DNA of 64,000 bases. Origin: Paraperibacillus esterisolvens (GTDB taxonomy: Bacteria; Bacillota; Bacilli; Bacillales; DSM-1321). The stretch is taken from contig NZ_CP143545.1 in the NCBI RefSeq assembly GCF_046237625.1, positions 3,596,001 through 3,660,000 of the forward strand, given 5' to 3'. Below are positions 40,320 to 50,071 of this stretch, piece by piece. The notes under the pieces are model-generated. The model was not told the DNA's origin, did no database searches, and saw nothing but the letters and a program-made list of their open reading frames with translations. Within the stretch, counting starts at the first letter, position 1, and each line of letters opens with the position of its first letter. Made by a program: the position numbers and the translations under genes.

Positions 40320-41264
40320 TTATGAAATCGGTTCCCCGACACGGAGTTTTTCAGCTATCTCATCGATTTTCCGAAGCCTGTGATTGATCCCGGACTTGCT
40401 GATGCTGCCGCCTGAAACCATTTCTCCGAGCTCTTTCAAGGTGATATCCTGATATGCCACCCTGAGCTCTGCAATCTCGCGCAGCTTGTCAGGGAGCACA
40501 CTCAGGCCGATGGTGGATTCAATGAGCTTAATGTTTTCCACCTGCCGGAGCGAGGCACCGATTGTCTTATTGAGGTTTGCCGTCTCACAATTAACTAGCC
40601 GGTTTACCGAATTCCTCATATCCCTGACAATCCTGACATCCTCGAACCTGAGGAGTGCACTGTGTGCGCCGATGATATTCAGGAATTCGGCTATCTTTTC
40701 CGCTTCCTTAAGATACGTAATATAGCCTTTCTTTCGCTCCAGCGTTTTGGCCTTCAAGTCGAATCCGTTCATCAATTCACAAAGCTTATCATTGTGCTCC
40801 TTGTACATAGAGGCGATTTCCAGATGATAAGAAGATGTTTCCGGGTTATTGACCGAGCCTCCAGCAAGGAATGCTCCCCTGAGGTAAGAGCGCCTGCAGC
40901 ATTTCTTTGCTATCAATTCGCTTGAGATGTCGTGATGAATGGTGAAACCCTCGCCGATAATCTTCAGGCTGAGGAGAATTTCCTGAGCCATTTGCGAAAG
41001 GCGGACTATGTACACGTTGTTTTTCTTCAGCTTCATCTTCTTCCGTACGAGCAGCTCTACCTGCACCTCAAAGCTTTTCTTTAACAGCGTATAAATCCTT
41101 CTTGCGATTGCCGCATTTTCAGTCTGGACATCCACCACCAGTTTCCGGTTTGAAAAAGATATGCTGCCGTTCATCCGGATTAGGGCTGACAGTTCGGCAC
41201 GCGCACAGCAATCCTTCATCTCTAGAGTGGTGAGTTCTTTTTTTGTTTCTGATGCAAATGACAA
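40320..41264 (-). CDS. whiA: WhiA, DNA-binding cell division/sporulation regulator
   Basis: 314 residues: an N-terminal LAGLIDADG-homing-endonuclease-like fold (about 15-210, with RAELSALIRMNGSISFSNRK and SYLRGAFLAGGSVNNPETSY) and a C-terminal helix-turn-helix (about 235-305, with LGEMVSGGSISKSGINHRLRKI). In Bacillus it binds the nucleoid and influences division and chromosome segregation. The start is TTG at 41264 behind GCAGGAGGTGAATA. Confidence 0.96.
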   Translation of the reverse strand: MSFASETKKELTTLEMKDCCARAELSALIRMNGSISFSNRKLVVDVQTENAAIARRIYTLLKKSFEVQVELLVRKKMKLKKNNVYIVRLSQMAQEILLSLKIIGEGFTIHHDISSELIAKKCCRRSYLRGAFLAGGSVNNPETSSYHLEIASMYKEHNDKLCELMNGFDLKAKTLERKKGYITYLKEAEKIAEFLNIIGAHSALLRFEDVRIVRDMRNSVNRLVNCETANLNKTIGASLRQVENIKLIESTIGLSVLPDKLREIAELRVAYQDITLKELGEMVSGGSISKSGINHRLRKIDEIAEKLRVGEPIS

Positions 41265-41317
41265 TCTTTATTCACCTCCTGCTGTAACCTTTATCTTTCC
41301 TTAATGAAGAATATTAC

Positions 41318-42285
41318 CTATTTAGATTCCTTTAATAAAATATCGTACAAGATTTCTGCGACTTTTGTGGTGTCATGACGGACCACATTGCCATCATAGC
41401 TGACAATCGGCTCCTGCAGAACCTCAATTCCAAGCTTATCCAGACGTTCAAAGTCATAGACAACCGGCTTTGCATATTCTTCTTTATACTTAAGCTTGGC
41501 GCTTTGCGGGATTTCTTCATTATTCACAAGCACCGAATCAATAAAGGCGCATTCCAAATGGTCATAGATTGCTTCAATATGGTCGCTTGCTGTAAAGTTG
41601 AGCGTTTCTCCCGCCTGTGTCATAAGATTGCAGATATACAGTTTCTTTGCAGGCGCTCTGCATACCTCCCGCCCAAGCTCTGGAACCAGAAGATTGGGAA
41701 GAATGCTTGTATAGAGGCTCCCAGGCCCGATGACAATCAAATCTGCACTCCGGATTTCATCTACCGTTTCTGAAAGCGGTTTAATCTCTTCAGGAGTCAA
41801 AAACACCCGTTTGATTTTTTTCCGTACTTAGGTATTTTTGATTCACCCGTCACAATCGTGCCATCCTCCATCTCCGCATGCAGGACAACAATCTGGTTTG
41901 CGGCCGGGATAACCTTGCCGCGGACATTCAGGACCTTGCTCATTTCCTGGATGGCATGCACAAAATCCCCGGTGATGGAAGTCATGGCTGCAATGATCAG
42001 ATTGCCAAGCGAATGGCCTGTCAATTCCTCGGAACGGCTGAACCGGTGCTGAAACATCTGTTCGACGAGCGGCTCCACATCAGACAGGGCAGCCAGGACG
42101 TTCCTGACATCTCCCGGGGGTGGAATCTGCAGATCATCCCTAAGCCGGCCGGAGCTTCCCCCATCATCCGCAACGGTCACAATTGCTGCTATATCAATCG
42201 GGTATTTCTTCAGGCCCCTGATTAGAACCGGCAGGCCTGTTCCACCGCCTATAATTACAATTTTCGGCAAACGGTCATTTGGCAT
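41318..42285 (-). pseudogene. yvcK: YvcK (gluconeogenesis factor), broken by a one-base frameshift
   Basis: The CofD-like fold protein needed for growth and wall homeostasis on gluconeogenic carbon, binding UDP-GlcNAc. The N-terminal part from ATG 42285 (PKIVIIGGGTGLPVLIRGLK, VTVADDGGSSGRLR, GDVRNVL) runs to KYGKKSNGCF-stop. The C-terminal part (VFLTPEEIKPLSETVDEIRS to the stop at 41318) is intact in another frame. The break is at an A7 run (T7 at 41815-41821 on the plus strand); one more A restores KKIKRVFLTP. Either a real mutation, slippage during expression or a sequencing error. The start overlaps the rapZ stop. Confidence 0.85.
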
Positions 42286-43174
42286 CTGCGATTCCCTTCC
42301 TTTTCTCAATGTCCCGGTGGGTGATCTTGGTGTAGTAATCCTTTTTGAAGAAGTGACCGATATATTCCGCAAGGGCGACGGAACGGTGCTGGCCGCCTGT
42401 GCATCCGATGGCGATGATCAGCTGAGCCTTGCCTTCCCTTTTATATTGGGGAAGCATGAAACTGAGCAGGTCTGTGACCTTTTCCAGGAACTTCTGCGTT
42501 TCGCTCCACTTTAGGACATACTGATTCACATCATCATCAAGACCCGTCTTCGGCCTCATGGCGTCTATATAATGAGGATTAGGCAGGAATCTGACATCGA
42601 AGACAAGGTCCGCATCAATCGGCAGGCCGTGTTTGAACCCGAAGCTCATCACATTTACCATAAAGGTGCTGCTGTTGTTTACCGAAAACTCACCCAGAAT
42701 CTTCTCTCTCAATTCGCGCGGCTTAAGATGGGTCGTGTTATAAATATACCTTGCCCGGCCTTTCAGGTCCTCAAGTATCTCCCGCTCCTGCTGTATTCCC
42801 TCAAGCGGCCGGCCCGCCGGTGCCAAGGGATGTGTTCTTCGTGTTTCCTTGTATCTGCTTACAAGGACCGAATCGTCTGCATCAAGGAAAAGGATCTGCG
42901 GGGTGATCCATGCATTTTCACTCATCGAGTCCAGGGCGCTCGACAGGTGCTCAAAGAATTCCTTGCCGCCGCGCAGGTCCATCCCCAGAGCAACCCGGTT
43001 CATTTTGCTGCCGGAGTCCTTCATCAGTTCAAGGAACTTTGGAAGAAGTGTAGGCGGCAGATTATCCACACAGAAAAAGCCCAGATCCTCAAAACTTTGA
43101 ATGGCAACCGTTTTACCCGCGCCGGACATTCCTGTAATTATCACCAGCTGTATATCATTAGACGAGCCGCTCAT
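42275..43174 (-). CDS. rapZ: RNase adapter protein RapZ / nucleotide-binding YvcJ
   Basis: 299 residues, a P-loop nucleotide-binding protein. Walker A GMSGAGKT at 15-22; the C-terminal domain contains GCTGGQHRSVALAEYIG, which binds amino-sugar phosphate in the E. coli homologue. In B. subtilis YvcJ influences competence. It overlaps yvcK by 11 nt. Confidence 0.95.
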   Translation of the reverse strand: MSGSSNDIQLVIITGMSGAGKTVAIQSFEDLGFFCVDNLPPTLLPKFLELMKDSGSKMNRVALGMDLRGGKEFFEHLSSALDSMSENAWITPQILFLDADDSVLVSRYKETRRTHPLAPAGRPLEGIQQEREILEDLKGRARYIYNTTHLKPRELREKILGEFSVNNSSTFMVNVMSFGFKHGLPIDADLVFDVRFLPNPHYIDAMRPKTGLDDDVNQYVLKWSETQKFLEKVTDLLSFMLPQYKREGKAQLIIAIGCTGGQHRSVALAEYIGHFFKKDYYTKITHRDIEKRKGIADAK

Positions 43175-43204
43175 TTGTGTTTCCCCTCTTTCCTTTCGAC
43201 CGGA

Positions 43205-43663
43205 CTAGCTAGGGTCGAGTCTATATGAAATCAATGAAAAGTCCTGCGTGTATGTGAATGTGCCATAAATGACGCCAGTCCCATGCACCATATAATCCAG
43301 TATATGGTGATCTCCGGCAGCCATCGGAAGCCTGCTGATTTCGTCTAGGGGCTGCCATGACAGCTCCCCTTCCTCAGACTCTTCTAAATTCACCCCGTCA
43401 AAATCTGTAGCATAAAAGGTGAACATCATCCACTCGGAAAGCACTTGGTCTCCATTCTTCATGATAAACGTGAAAATCCCCTTGATCTTAGGGTTTCTGA
43501 GGTAGATTCCTGTCTCTTCCCTATATTCACGGATACACGCATCCCTGATCGATTCGCCGGGCTCCATTTTCCCGCCGGGTGCAACAAACCAGCCCCGGCG
43601 CGGCTTTTTCAGCATTAACGCATGATTATTATGAACCAATAAACAGTTTGTAACGCGCTGCAC
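43205..43663 (-). CDS. yvcI: Nudix hydrolase (YvcI type)
   Basis: 152 residues with the complete Nudix box G-x5-E-x7-REYREETGI at residues 31-53. It is expected to hydrolyse a nucleoside diphosphate linked to another moiety; the family is often called 8-oxo-dGTP diphosphatase, but the substrate is not defined. GTG start after AGAGGTGAGGAACG. First gene of the rapZ-yvcK-whiA-crh block. Confidence 0.92.
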   Translation of the reverse strand: MQRVTNCLLVHNNHALMLKKPRRGWFVAPGGKMEPGESIRDACIREYREETGIYLRNPKIKGIFTFIMKNGDQVLSEWMMFTFYATDFDGVNLEESEEGELSWQPLDEISRLPMAAGDHHILDYMVHGTGVIYGTFTYTQDFSLISYRLDPS

Positions 43664-43975
43664 CGTTCCTCACCTCTTACTAAAGCATCGAAAAACCATA
43701 TATAACAAGCTGTCTGTCCAGCTTAAGATGTGCTTTAAAAATTCTATTTCATTTCATTATACTATTTTTAAAATGCTGCCACAATGAAGGAGAATTGTAT
43801 TTTTAACGAACTCTTCACAGCAAAAAAATGAGCACAGGCATCTGCCTGTGCTTTACAAAATAAATTTGTATAAAAGGGGGTCAATTTCTATTTTTATCTT
43901 ACCCATTTTTTGTTTCAAACGTGTTACAGCAGAATTAAAACATCATGACGAAAATGCAAATAATGGAATTATTGC
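43664..43975. other. Intergenic region between yvcI and trxB
   Basis: 312 bp with the trxB terminator (43830-43851) and AT-rich sequence before yvcI that should hold the yvcI promoter. I could not define a convincing -35/-10 pair and see no gene. Confidence 0.5.
43830..43851 (-). terminator. Terminator of trxB
   Basis: AGCACAGGCA-TC-TGCCTGTGCT is a perfect 10-bp stem; on the minus strand it continues CATTTTTTTGC. Confidence 0.85.
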
Positions 43976-44932
43976 TTATGATGGCTGTCCTGCTTTCAGG
44001 CTGTCCATAAGCTCCTCAATGTAATGCTGGGCATTCTGAGCAGCGATACTGCCGTCACCGGTTGCCGTGACAATCTGACGAAGTGTTTTTTCACGGATAT
44101 CTCCTGCTGCGAAAATACCAGGAACTCTGGTTTCCATGCGCTCATTCGTCTCGATATATCCGTTCACATTCGTGATTCCCAGATCCTCAAACGGTTTTGA
44201 AAGAGGAAGCATGCCGATATAGATAAAGACGCCGTCTGCCTTGAATTCCTGCTCTTCTCCGTCAATGGTGGACACAAGTGTGACACTTCCGACCTTGCCA
44301 TCCTTCTCATTGATTTCCTTGATGGTATGATTCCAGACGAAATCCACTTTTTCGTTATCGAAGGCACGCTGCTGAAGTATTTTTTGTGCACGCAGCTCAT
44401 CCCTGCGGTGGACGATCGTCACCTTTGAAGCAAAACGGGTCAAATACACTCCCTCTTCAACAGCTGAATCACCGCCTCCGATTACGAAAAGCTCCTTGTT
44501 TCTGAAAAAAGCCCCATCACAGACTGCACAATAAGAAACTCCGCGGCCGCCAAGTTCTTTCTCGCCGGGAACGCCGATTTTCTTGTATTCGGCACCGGAA
44601 GAAATAATGATGGCCCTGCCTTTATATTCTTTATTGCTTACTTTAACAGTTTTAAATTCTCTTCCATCTACAATGCTCTTCACATCACCATACGCATATT
44701 CAGCACCGAATTTCTTGGCATGATCGAACATTTTTGTGGAAAGCTCCGGCCCGAGGATTGTTTCAAAGCCAGGGTAATTTTCCACTTCCTCTGTGTTCGC
44801 CATCTGTCCGCCCGGAACTCCGCGCTCGATCATCAGGGTGGATAGATTTCCGCGTGAGGTATAAACAGCGGCGGTCATGCCGGCTGGCCCTGCACCGATG
44901 ATGATGACATCATAAATTTTTTCTTCAGACAT
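43976..44932 (-). CDS. trxB: Thioredoxin reductase
   Basis: Transfers electrons from NADPH through FAD to thioredoxin. 318 residues; FAD site IIIGAGPAGMTAA (10-22), active-site CAVC (135-138) and NADPH site VIGGGDSAVEE. The ATG at 44932 after TTGAGGTGAACAGT is preferred to the in-frame ATG at 44959. Confidence 0.97.
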   Translation of the reverse strand: MSEEKIYDVIIIGAGPAGMTAAVYTSRGNLSTLMIERGVPGGQMANTEEVENYPGFETILGPELSTKMFDHAKKFGAEYAYGDVKSIVDGREFKTVKVSNKEYKGRAIIISSGAEYKKIGVPGEKELGGRGVSYCAVCDGAFFRNKELFVIGGGDSAVEEGVYLTRFASKVTIVHRRDELRAQKILQQRAFDNEKVDFVWNHTIKEINEKDGKVGSVTLVSTIDGEEQEFKADGVFIYIGMLPLSKPFEDLGITNVNGYIETNERMETRVPGIFAAGDIREKTLRQIVTATGDGSIAAQNAQHYIEELMDSLKAGQPS

Positions 44933-45045
44933 ACTGTTCACCTCAATATAATTAAGCATTCAAAGCAATGTATGCAGATATAGACCTAGTATTTCCTAAA
45001 GATTATCCTATATTAGTCAACACTTCGTCCAAAAATCTGCTCAGG

Positions 45046-46551
45046 CTAAACGAGCAGGTTATGGACACTGTCTATATACTTCCTTAATGTACCAGGGGAT
45101 ATTCCATACTTTTCCGCAGCTTCTTTCTGGGTGATTTGCTCGTTCCTGAGCTTGTTCCAGATAAAATCAATCGAAGCTGCATAGGCACGTTCATTTTTCA
45201 GCTGTCCATTCTGCTTTTCTGCTTCAATGTAAGCCGAATACCACATCAAAAAGAGGCCGGCTTCCGTCAGCTTGATTGGATGATAATGCTGAAAAAGAAG
45301 CTCTGCGACAGCATCTGCAAACTGAAGGTTTGTACTGAGCCTCTGACGCAATCCAGATGCAGAGGCTGCATATTCCTTCTCTTTTTCCCCAAAGCGCTCA
45401 TTATCCTGAAAAGCCGCATGAGCGATAATCTTTTTGCGGTGGGAGGAATGAGCCGTCAGGAAAATGCCAAACAGCCTTTCTTCAGCCAAACCGCTCTGCA
45501 GCCGCTTAATAATTGAAGGGAAATGGTCTTCAAAGCCTGACACATCTCTTTCCTCGTTCCACGGTTCCATTCCTTCCTTATCCGGGCTGAAGGAAAGAAG
45601 CCTCTTCCAGGCTTGTTTGGCCGTCTGCATATGGCCAAGATGGTAAGCCGAATATGCCAGCCAGTAATAAAACGTGCTGTCCGGCTCGAAGCCTTTGCGC
45701 TGCAATTGCTTCAGCCATTTATAAGCAAGCTCATACTGTCCGGTCATCGCAAAAGTCGCCCCAAGCTTAAACCGGTGCTCATTCATCATAGGCCGGATTT
45801 TGTCCAGAGCCGCCGTAAGTTCTGCGACCTTTTCTGTATTCTGTTCATAATAATTGAACACAAGCATATTGCACAGCGCGTGCAGATTGCCTGGATTCTT
45901 CTCTAGCACATCCTCAAGCACGGCAAATGCTTCTTTCACCTGCCCAAGGTAAAAATGGGCAAGCGCCAAATTATTATAAGCAGACCAAAAGTCCGGATAT
46001 TCTTTTACAATCTCCTTAAGAGAGGCAACTGCTTTAGGAAAATTGCCGGTTTCCAGCTGTTCCCTCGCCTGCTCCTGCTTGGTGATCAAACCTTCCTGCC
46101 GGTCCAGGTTTTCAAGTGTCTCCCCGGACTCATCCAGTTCAAATGCGATCAGGTCAATCAGATCTTCCGCATCATCGCTGAATTCTCCATCTTCTTCATG
46201 GTCTAGGTAAAGATGTACTTGTTTATATGCTTCTTTAAACATGCCTAAATGGGCATAATTATTTGCTAGAAAATAGTGGCATTCATACATGAGGGGATCA
46301 AGATTATGCAAAACATCCAGCAGCAGCTCATTTGAATACTCGTACTCACCAAGCTCTGTACAGACAATCGCCAGCTGGCACTCAATCATTGGCTCTGTGT
46401 TTTCAAGCTCATGTGCCCTCTCTATGTATTTCCTCGCCTTATTTAAATCCCTGCGGTGAAAATATTTCAGCCCCTTGCTGAAATAATATTCCGCCGTCGG
46501 AAAAAAAGAAAAAACCTGAGCCTTCCGCTCCGCCTTCGAATCCTTAGACAT
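45046..46551 (-). CDS. yvcD: Tetratricopeptide repeat protein (YvcD-like)
   Basis: 501 residues, almost entirely helical, with several TPR units (for example AEYYFSKGLKYFHRRDLNKA, then SAYNNLALAHFYLGQVKEAF) and a C-terminal helix-turn-helix-like segment (ITQKEAAEKYGISPGTLRKY). A scaffold role is likely; partners are unknown. The start at 46551 follows TTGGAGGACTTC; an ATG at 46575 precedes that site. It lies between the his operon and trxB, as yvcD does in B. subtilis. Confidence 0.85.
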   Translation of the reverse strand: MSKDSKAERKAQVFSFFPTAEYYFSKGLKYFHRRDLNKARKYIERAHELENTEPMIECQLAIVCTELGEYEYSNELLLDVLHNLDPLMYECHYFLANNYAHLGMFKEAYKQVHLYLDHEEDGEFSDDAEDLIDLIAFELDESGETLENLDRQEGLITKQEQAREQLETGNFPKAVASLKEIVKEYPDFWSAYNNLALAHFYLGQVKEAFAVLEDVLEKNPGNLHALCNMLVFNYYEQNTEKVAELTAALDKIRPMMNEHRFKLGATFAMTGQYELAYKWLKQLQRKGFEPDSTFYYWLAYSAYHLGHMQTAKQAWKRLLSFSPDKEGMEPWNEERDVSGFEDHFPSIIKRLQSGLAEERLFGIFLTAHSSHRKKIIAHAAFQDNERFGEKEKEYAASASGLRQRLSTNLQFADAVAELLFQHYHPIKLTEAGLFLMWYSAYIEAEKQNGQLKNERAYAASIDFIWNKLRNEQITQKEAAEKYGISPGTLRKYIDSVHNLLV

Positions 46552-46605
46552 GAAGTCCTCCAATAAATCAAACATAGACTAACCAAAGCATTATACCACA
46601 AAAAA

Positions 46606-46660
46606 GGGAAATGGGGACCCCCCTCTTGGGGGATCGAATCCCATTTCCCAATTATTTCCC
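46606..46660 (-). terminator. his operon terminator carrying a dispersed repeat
   Basis: GGGAAATGGG and CCCATTTCCC (46606-46649) form a stem with inner CCCCC-TCTT-GGGGG; the minus strand ends CCCTTTTTTGTG. The segment TTTCCCAATTATTTCCC (46644-46660) includes the hisI stop codon and recurs at 50050-50066 and 53283-53297. Confidence 0.75.
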
Positions 46661-47308
46661 GGAGGCATGTCTTTCTTTGAGGACTTTCATTACTTCCTGG
46701 AAGGGGAGTTTTTGCTCACGCAGCAGGACGAGCACATGGAAAAACAGGTCTGCGGTTTCCCATTTCAGTTCTTCGTGGTCCCTGTTCTTCGCGGCTATAA
46801 TCACTTCTGCTGATTCCTCGCCTACTTTTTTGAGGATCTTATCCACACCTTTTTCGAAAAGATAAGTGCTATATGATCCTTCCGGCCGCTCCTTCTCTCT
46901 CTGCTCCAGCAGCTCCTCGAGCTCCAGGAGGAAATCAGCTGAAGGCTTACCCCCTTCATCGGTACGATCTTCCTGTCCTCCAGCATCCGTTAATAGCAGG
47001 CTGTTCGAAAAGCAGCTGGCGGCGCCTGTATGGCAGGCGGGACCAGCCGGTTCAACAAGCACTACCAGGGCATCGCTGTCACAATCCCATTTAATTTCCT
47101 GGATTCTTTGTGTATTTCCGCTCGTGGCTCCCTTATGCCAGAGCTCCTGCCGTGAACGGCTGTAAAACCAAGTTTCCTTTGATTCAATCGAAAAATTCAG
47201 CGATTCTTTATTCATATAAGCCAGGGTCAGCACTTCTTTTGTCCGGTAATCCTGCACGATGGCCGGCAGCAAGCCGTTTTCATCAAACTTCAGTTCATCT
47301 ATGTTCAT
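46652..47308 (-). CDS. hisI: Bifunctional phosphoribosyl-AMP cyclohydrolase / phosphoribosyl-ATP pyrophosphatase
   Basis: Catalyses steps 2 and 3 of histidine synthesis. 218 residues: N-terminal cyclohydrolase (about 1-105, with WDCDSDALVVLVEPAGPACH) and C-terminal pyrophosphohydrolase (about 125-215, with GEESAEVIIAAKN). The start overlaps the hisF stop (ATGA). The last codons GGG AAA TAA belong to a dispersed repeat. Last gene of the operon. Confidence 0.96.
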   Translation of the reverse strand: MNIDELKFDENGLLPAIVQDYRTKEVLTLAYMNKESLNFSIESKETWFYSRSRQELWHKGATSGNTQRIQEIKWDCDSDALVVLVEPAGPACHTGAASCFSNSLLLTDAGGQEDRTDEGGKPSADFLLELEELLEQREKERPEGSYSTYLFEKGVDKILKKVGEESAEVIIAAKNRDHEELKWETADLFFHVLVLLREQKLPFQEVMKVLKERHASGK

Positions 47309-48063
47309 CGTACGTTCACTCCCCGCTCATTAAGATACGTTTTTACTTCCATGACCGATGTTTCCTTATAGTGAAAGATGGATGCAGCCAGTGCCGCATC
47401 AGCGAAGCCCTCCTGGAAGGCCCCATAAAAATGCTCCGCATTTCCGGCACCGCCTGAAGCAATGACCGGCACACTCACAGCCTTGCTGACAGCGCCGGTC
47501 AGTTCGATATTGAAGCCTTTCTTCTCGCCATCGCTATCCATGCTCGTCAGGAGGATTTCACCTGCACCGAGCCTCACAGCTTCCTGTGCCCATTCCACTG
47601 CTGTCTTATCGGTCTTTTTCCGGCCTCCATGTGTATACACAATCCAGGTTCCTGAATCGCTGTCGAATTTGGCATCGATTGCAACAACCATGCACTGAGT
47701 CCCGAAAAACCTCGCTCCCTCTGAAATCAAGGCCGGGTTCAGCACAGCGGCAGTGTTAAGCGACACTTTATCGGCACCAGCCCGCAAAATTCTTTTCATG
47801 TCTTCAAGTGAATTGATCCCGCCTCCGACGGTAAAGGGAATGGCGAGGGATGCGGCGACGCTTTTCACCACCTCCACCATTGTTTTCCTGCCTTCATGGG
47901 AAGCCGATATATCGAGGAATACCAATTCATCCGCTCCTTCACGGTCATAAAAGGCCGCAAGCTCTACCGGATCGCCGGCATCCCTCAAGCCTAAGAACTG
48001 AATTCCCTTCACGACCCGTCCCTCTTTTACATCCAGACAGGGGATGATGCGCTTTGTAATCAT
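47305..48063 (-). CDS. hisF: Imidazole glycerol phosphate synthase, cyclase subunit
   Basis: 252-residue TIM barrel that, with HisH, makes imidazole glycerol phosphate and AICAR. IIPCLDVKEGRVVKG (catalytic Asp11) and AIDAKF (Asp130 region) are present. 4-nt overlap with hisA. Confidence 0.98.
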   Translation of the reverse strand: MITKRIIPCLDVKEGRVVKGIQFLGLRDAGDPVELAAFYDREGADELVFLDISASHEGRKTMVEVVKSVAASLAIPFTVGGGINSLEDMKRILRAGADKVSLNTAAVLNPALISEGARFFGTQCMVVAIDAKFDSDSGTWIVYTHGGRKKTDKTAVEWAQEAVRLGAGEILLTSMDSDGEKKGFNIELTGAVSKAVSVPVIASGGAGNAEHFYGAFQEGFADAALAASIFHYKETSVMEVKTYLNERGVNVR

Positions 48064-48794
48064 CCCTCCACCTCTTCCAGGGCTTCAGCTACATTGAATA
48101 CACCGGTATAGAGTGCTTTTCCGACAATTGCACCTGTCACACCGGCATCAGCCATTCCGGAAATCTTCCTGATGTCTGCAAGACTGCTTACCCCCCCTGA
48201 TGCAATAACGCTTCGGCCGGTGGCTTCCGCCATACGTGCTGTAAGGTCAAAATTCGGTCCTGAGAGCATCCCGTCTGTGGCAATATCGGTAAAAATGAAC
48301 GTCTCTGCCCCCGCATCAGCCAGCGCCTTTCCAAGCTCCACTGCGCTGACAGTCGAAGTCTGAAGCCAGCCGTGCGTTGCTGCCATGCCGTCCTTGGCAT
48401 CAATGCCGATAGCTATGGACCCGCCATATTTTTTCAGCATGGCTCTTGTGAAGCCTATATCGGAAACAGCCACACTTCCGAGAATTACCCGCTTTACCCC
48501 GTTTTCCAAATAACGGGCGATATCCTCTTCTGTCCGGATGCCGCCTCCTACCTGGATGCTGGCACTCAGCATTTTGGCAGCCTGAATCACAGACCCGGCA
48601 TTTACCGGCAGGCCGGTTTTGGCACCGTCAAGGTCCACCATATGTATCCAGTCCGCCCCCTGGTCTGCAAAACTTTTTGCCATGTCTTCCGGGGAATCTC
48701 CATAAACCGTTTCCTTGCTGTAATCCCCCTGCAGGAGCCGCACACATTTTCCGCCAAGCATATCTATCGCTGGATATATCGTAAAAGAGCTCAT
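48060..48794 (-). CDS. hisA: ProFAR isomerase
   Basis: 244-residue TIM barrel opening the ribose of N'-[(5'-phosphoribosyl)formimino]-AICAR ribonucleotide. YPAIDMLGGKCVRL near the N-terminus has the catalytic Asp, and IFTDIATDGML the second Asp. Overlaps hisH by 4 nt. Confidence 0.97.
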   Translation of the reverse strand: MSSFTIYPAIDMLGGKCVRLLQGDYSKETVYGDSPEDMAKSFADQGADWIHMVDLDGAKTGLPVNAGSVIQAAKMLSASIQVGGGIRTEEDIARYLENGVKRVILGSVAVSDIGFTRAMLKKYGGSIAIGIDAKDGMAATHGWLQTSTVSAVELGKALADAGAETFIFTDIATDGMLSGPNFDLTARMAEATGRSVIASGGVSSLADIRKISGMADAGVTGAIVGKALYTGVFNVAEALEEVEG

Positions 48795-49423
48795 AGGGCC
48801 ACCTTGCTTTCTGAAAGATTAATAAAATTGCGAAGGAGGGCCATCCCCATCCGCCCGCTTTTTTCAGGATGGAACTGCATGCCCATTACGTTGTTGCGGG
48901 AAACGACTGCCGGAACTTCTTCGCCATACTCTGCACTGGCGTTGATGATTGCAGCGTCTGTCACCGCAAAATAGGAATGCACAAAATACACATAGTCTTC
49001 TGTTATCCCGTCAAATAACGGAGAGGGAACGTGGAATTTCAATCTGTTCCAGCCCATATGAGGTACTTTATAAGCCGTTCCGGCAGCATCCTGTCCGGGA
49101 AAATGCTTAATTCTTCCCGGCAGCAGGGCCAGTCCCTCTGAAAAGCCATGCTCCTCGCTGCTTTCAAATAACAGCTGCATGCCAAGGCAGATTCCGAGGA
49201 AAGGGCGCCCGCTCAGCGCATAATCCCTTAAAAAAGGGATCAGACCAAGAGAATCCAGCCCATTCATGGCATCTTTAAAGGCACCTACCCCTGGCAGTAT
49301 GAGCGCTCGGGCTTCATTCAGCTCACCAGGATCAGAGGAAATGAAATATTCCGCTCCCAGGCGTTCCAGTGCCTTGCTGACACTGAATAAATTGCCCATT
49401 CCGTAGTCTACAATGCCGATCAT
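48791..49423 (-). CDS. hisH: Imidazole glycerol phosphate synthase, glutamine amidotransferase subunit
   Basis: 210 residues, class I glutaminase that feeds ammonia to HisF. The nucleophile is in FLGICLGMQLLF, and the His-Glu pair in MQFHPEKSG. Start codon directly follows the hisB stop codon with no gap. Confidence 0.97.
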   Translation of the reverse strand: MIGIVDYGMGNLFSVSKALERLGAEYFISSDPGELNEARALILPGVGAFKDAMNGLDSLGLIPFLRDYALSGRPFLGICLGMQLLFESSEEHGFSEGLALLPGRIKHFPGQDAAGTAYKVPHMGWNRLKFHVPSPLFDGITEDYVYFVHSYFAVTDAAIINASAEYGEEVPAVVSRNNVMGMQFHPEKSGRMGMALLRNFINLSESKVAL

Positions 49424-50011
49424 TTATAACATCCCTTTCGTTGAAGGAACTCCTTTGATTCTTGGATCAATAGTCGTTGCCTCATCTAATGCCCGTGCGA
49501 GCGCCTTAAAAATGGCTTCTATTATATGATGGGTATTGCTGCCGTAATGGACGATCACATGGAGATTCATCCTGGTTTCAAGCGCAAGCTTCCACAGGAA
49601 TTCATGCACCAGCTCCGTATCAAAAGTCCCCACCTTCTGGGAAGGGAAATCAGCACGAATTTCAAGGTGCGGCCGGTTGCTGAGATCCACCACTACCTGT
49701 GCCAGCGCCTCATCCATTGGAACAAAAGCATTGCCATACCGCTTGATGCCGCGTTTATCCCCAAGCGACTCAGAAAGTGCCTGTCCGAGGCAGATGGCAA
49801 TATCCTCGGTAGTATGATGATCATCCACCTCAATATCGCCCTTTGCATCCACAATCAAATTGAACTGCCCATGCTTTGCAAACAAATCCAGCATATGCGT
49901 CAGAAAAGGAACCCCCGTCTCAAGCGACGAAAGACCCTCCCCGTCAATCCCAAACTCCAGCTTAATATCCGTCTCATTCGTCTTCCGCTCAACCCTCGCT
50001 ATCCTATCCAT
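49424..50011 (-). CDS. hisB: Imidazoleglycerol-phosphate dehydratase
   Basis: 195 residues, monofunctional (no phosphatase domain). The metal sites DDHHTTEDI and HHIIEAIFKALA are present. The ATG at 50011 follows GGAGGTTAGTTGG; the in-frame upstream extension to 50140 overlaps hisD and is not used. The 46-nt gap before it holds a repeat. Confidence 0.97.
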   Translation of the reverse strand: MDRIARVERKTNETDIKLEFGIDGEGLSSLETGVPFLTHMLDLFAKHGQFNLIVDAKGDIEVDDHHTTEDIAICLGQALSESLGDKRGIKRYGNAFVPMDEALAQVVVDLSNRPHLEIRADFPSQKVGTFDTELVHEFLWKLALETRMNLHVIVHYGSNTHHIIEAIFKALARALDEATTIDPRIKGVPSTKGML

Positions 50012-50030
50012 CCAACTAACCTCCTGATCT

Positions 50031-50071
50031 TTTGGGGGACTATCCCCTATTTCCCGATTATTTCCCGAACC
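50031..50071 (-). repeat. Dispersed palindromic repeat at the hisD stop codon
   Basis: On the minus strand GGGAAATAATCGGGAAAT is followed by AGGGGATAGTCCCCC, which forms a short hairpin (GGGGA/TCCCC). The first half contains the hisD stop (GGG AAA TAA). Related copies are at 46644-46660 and 53283-53320. Confidence 0.65.
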
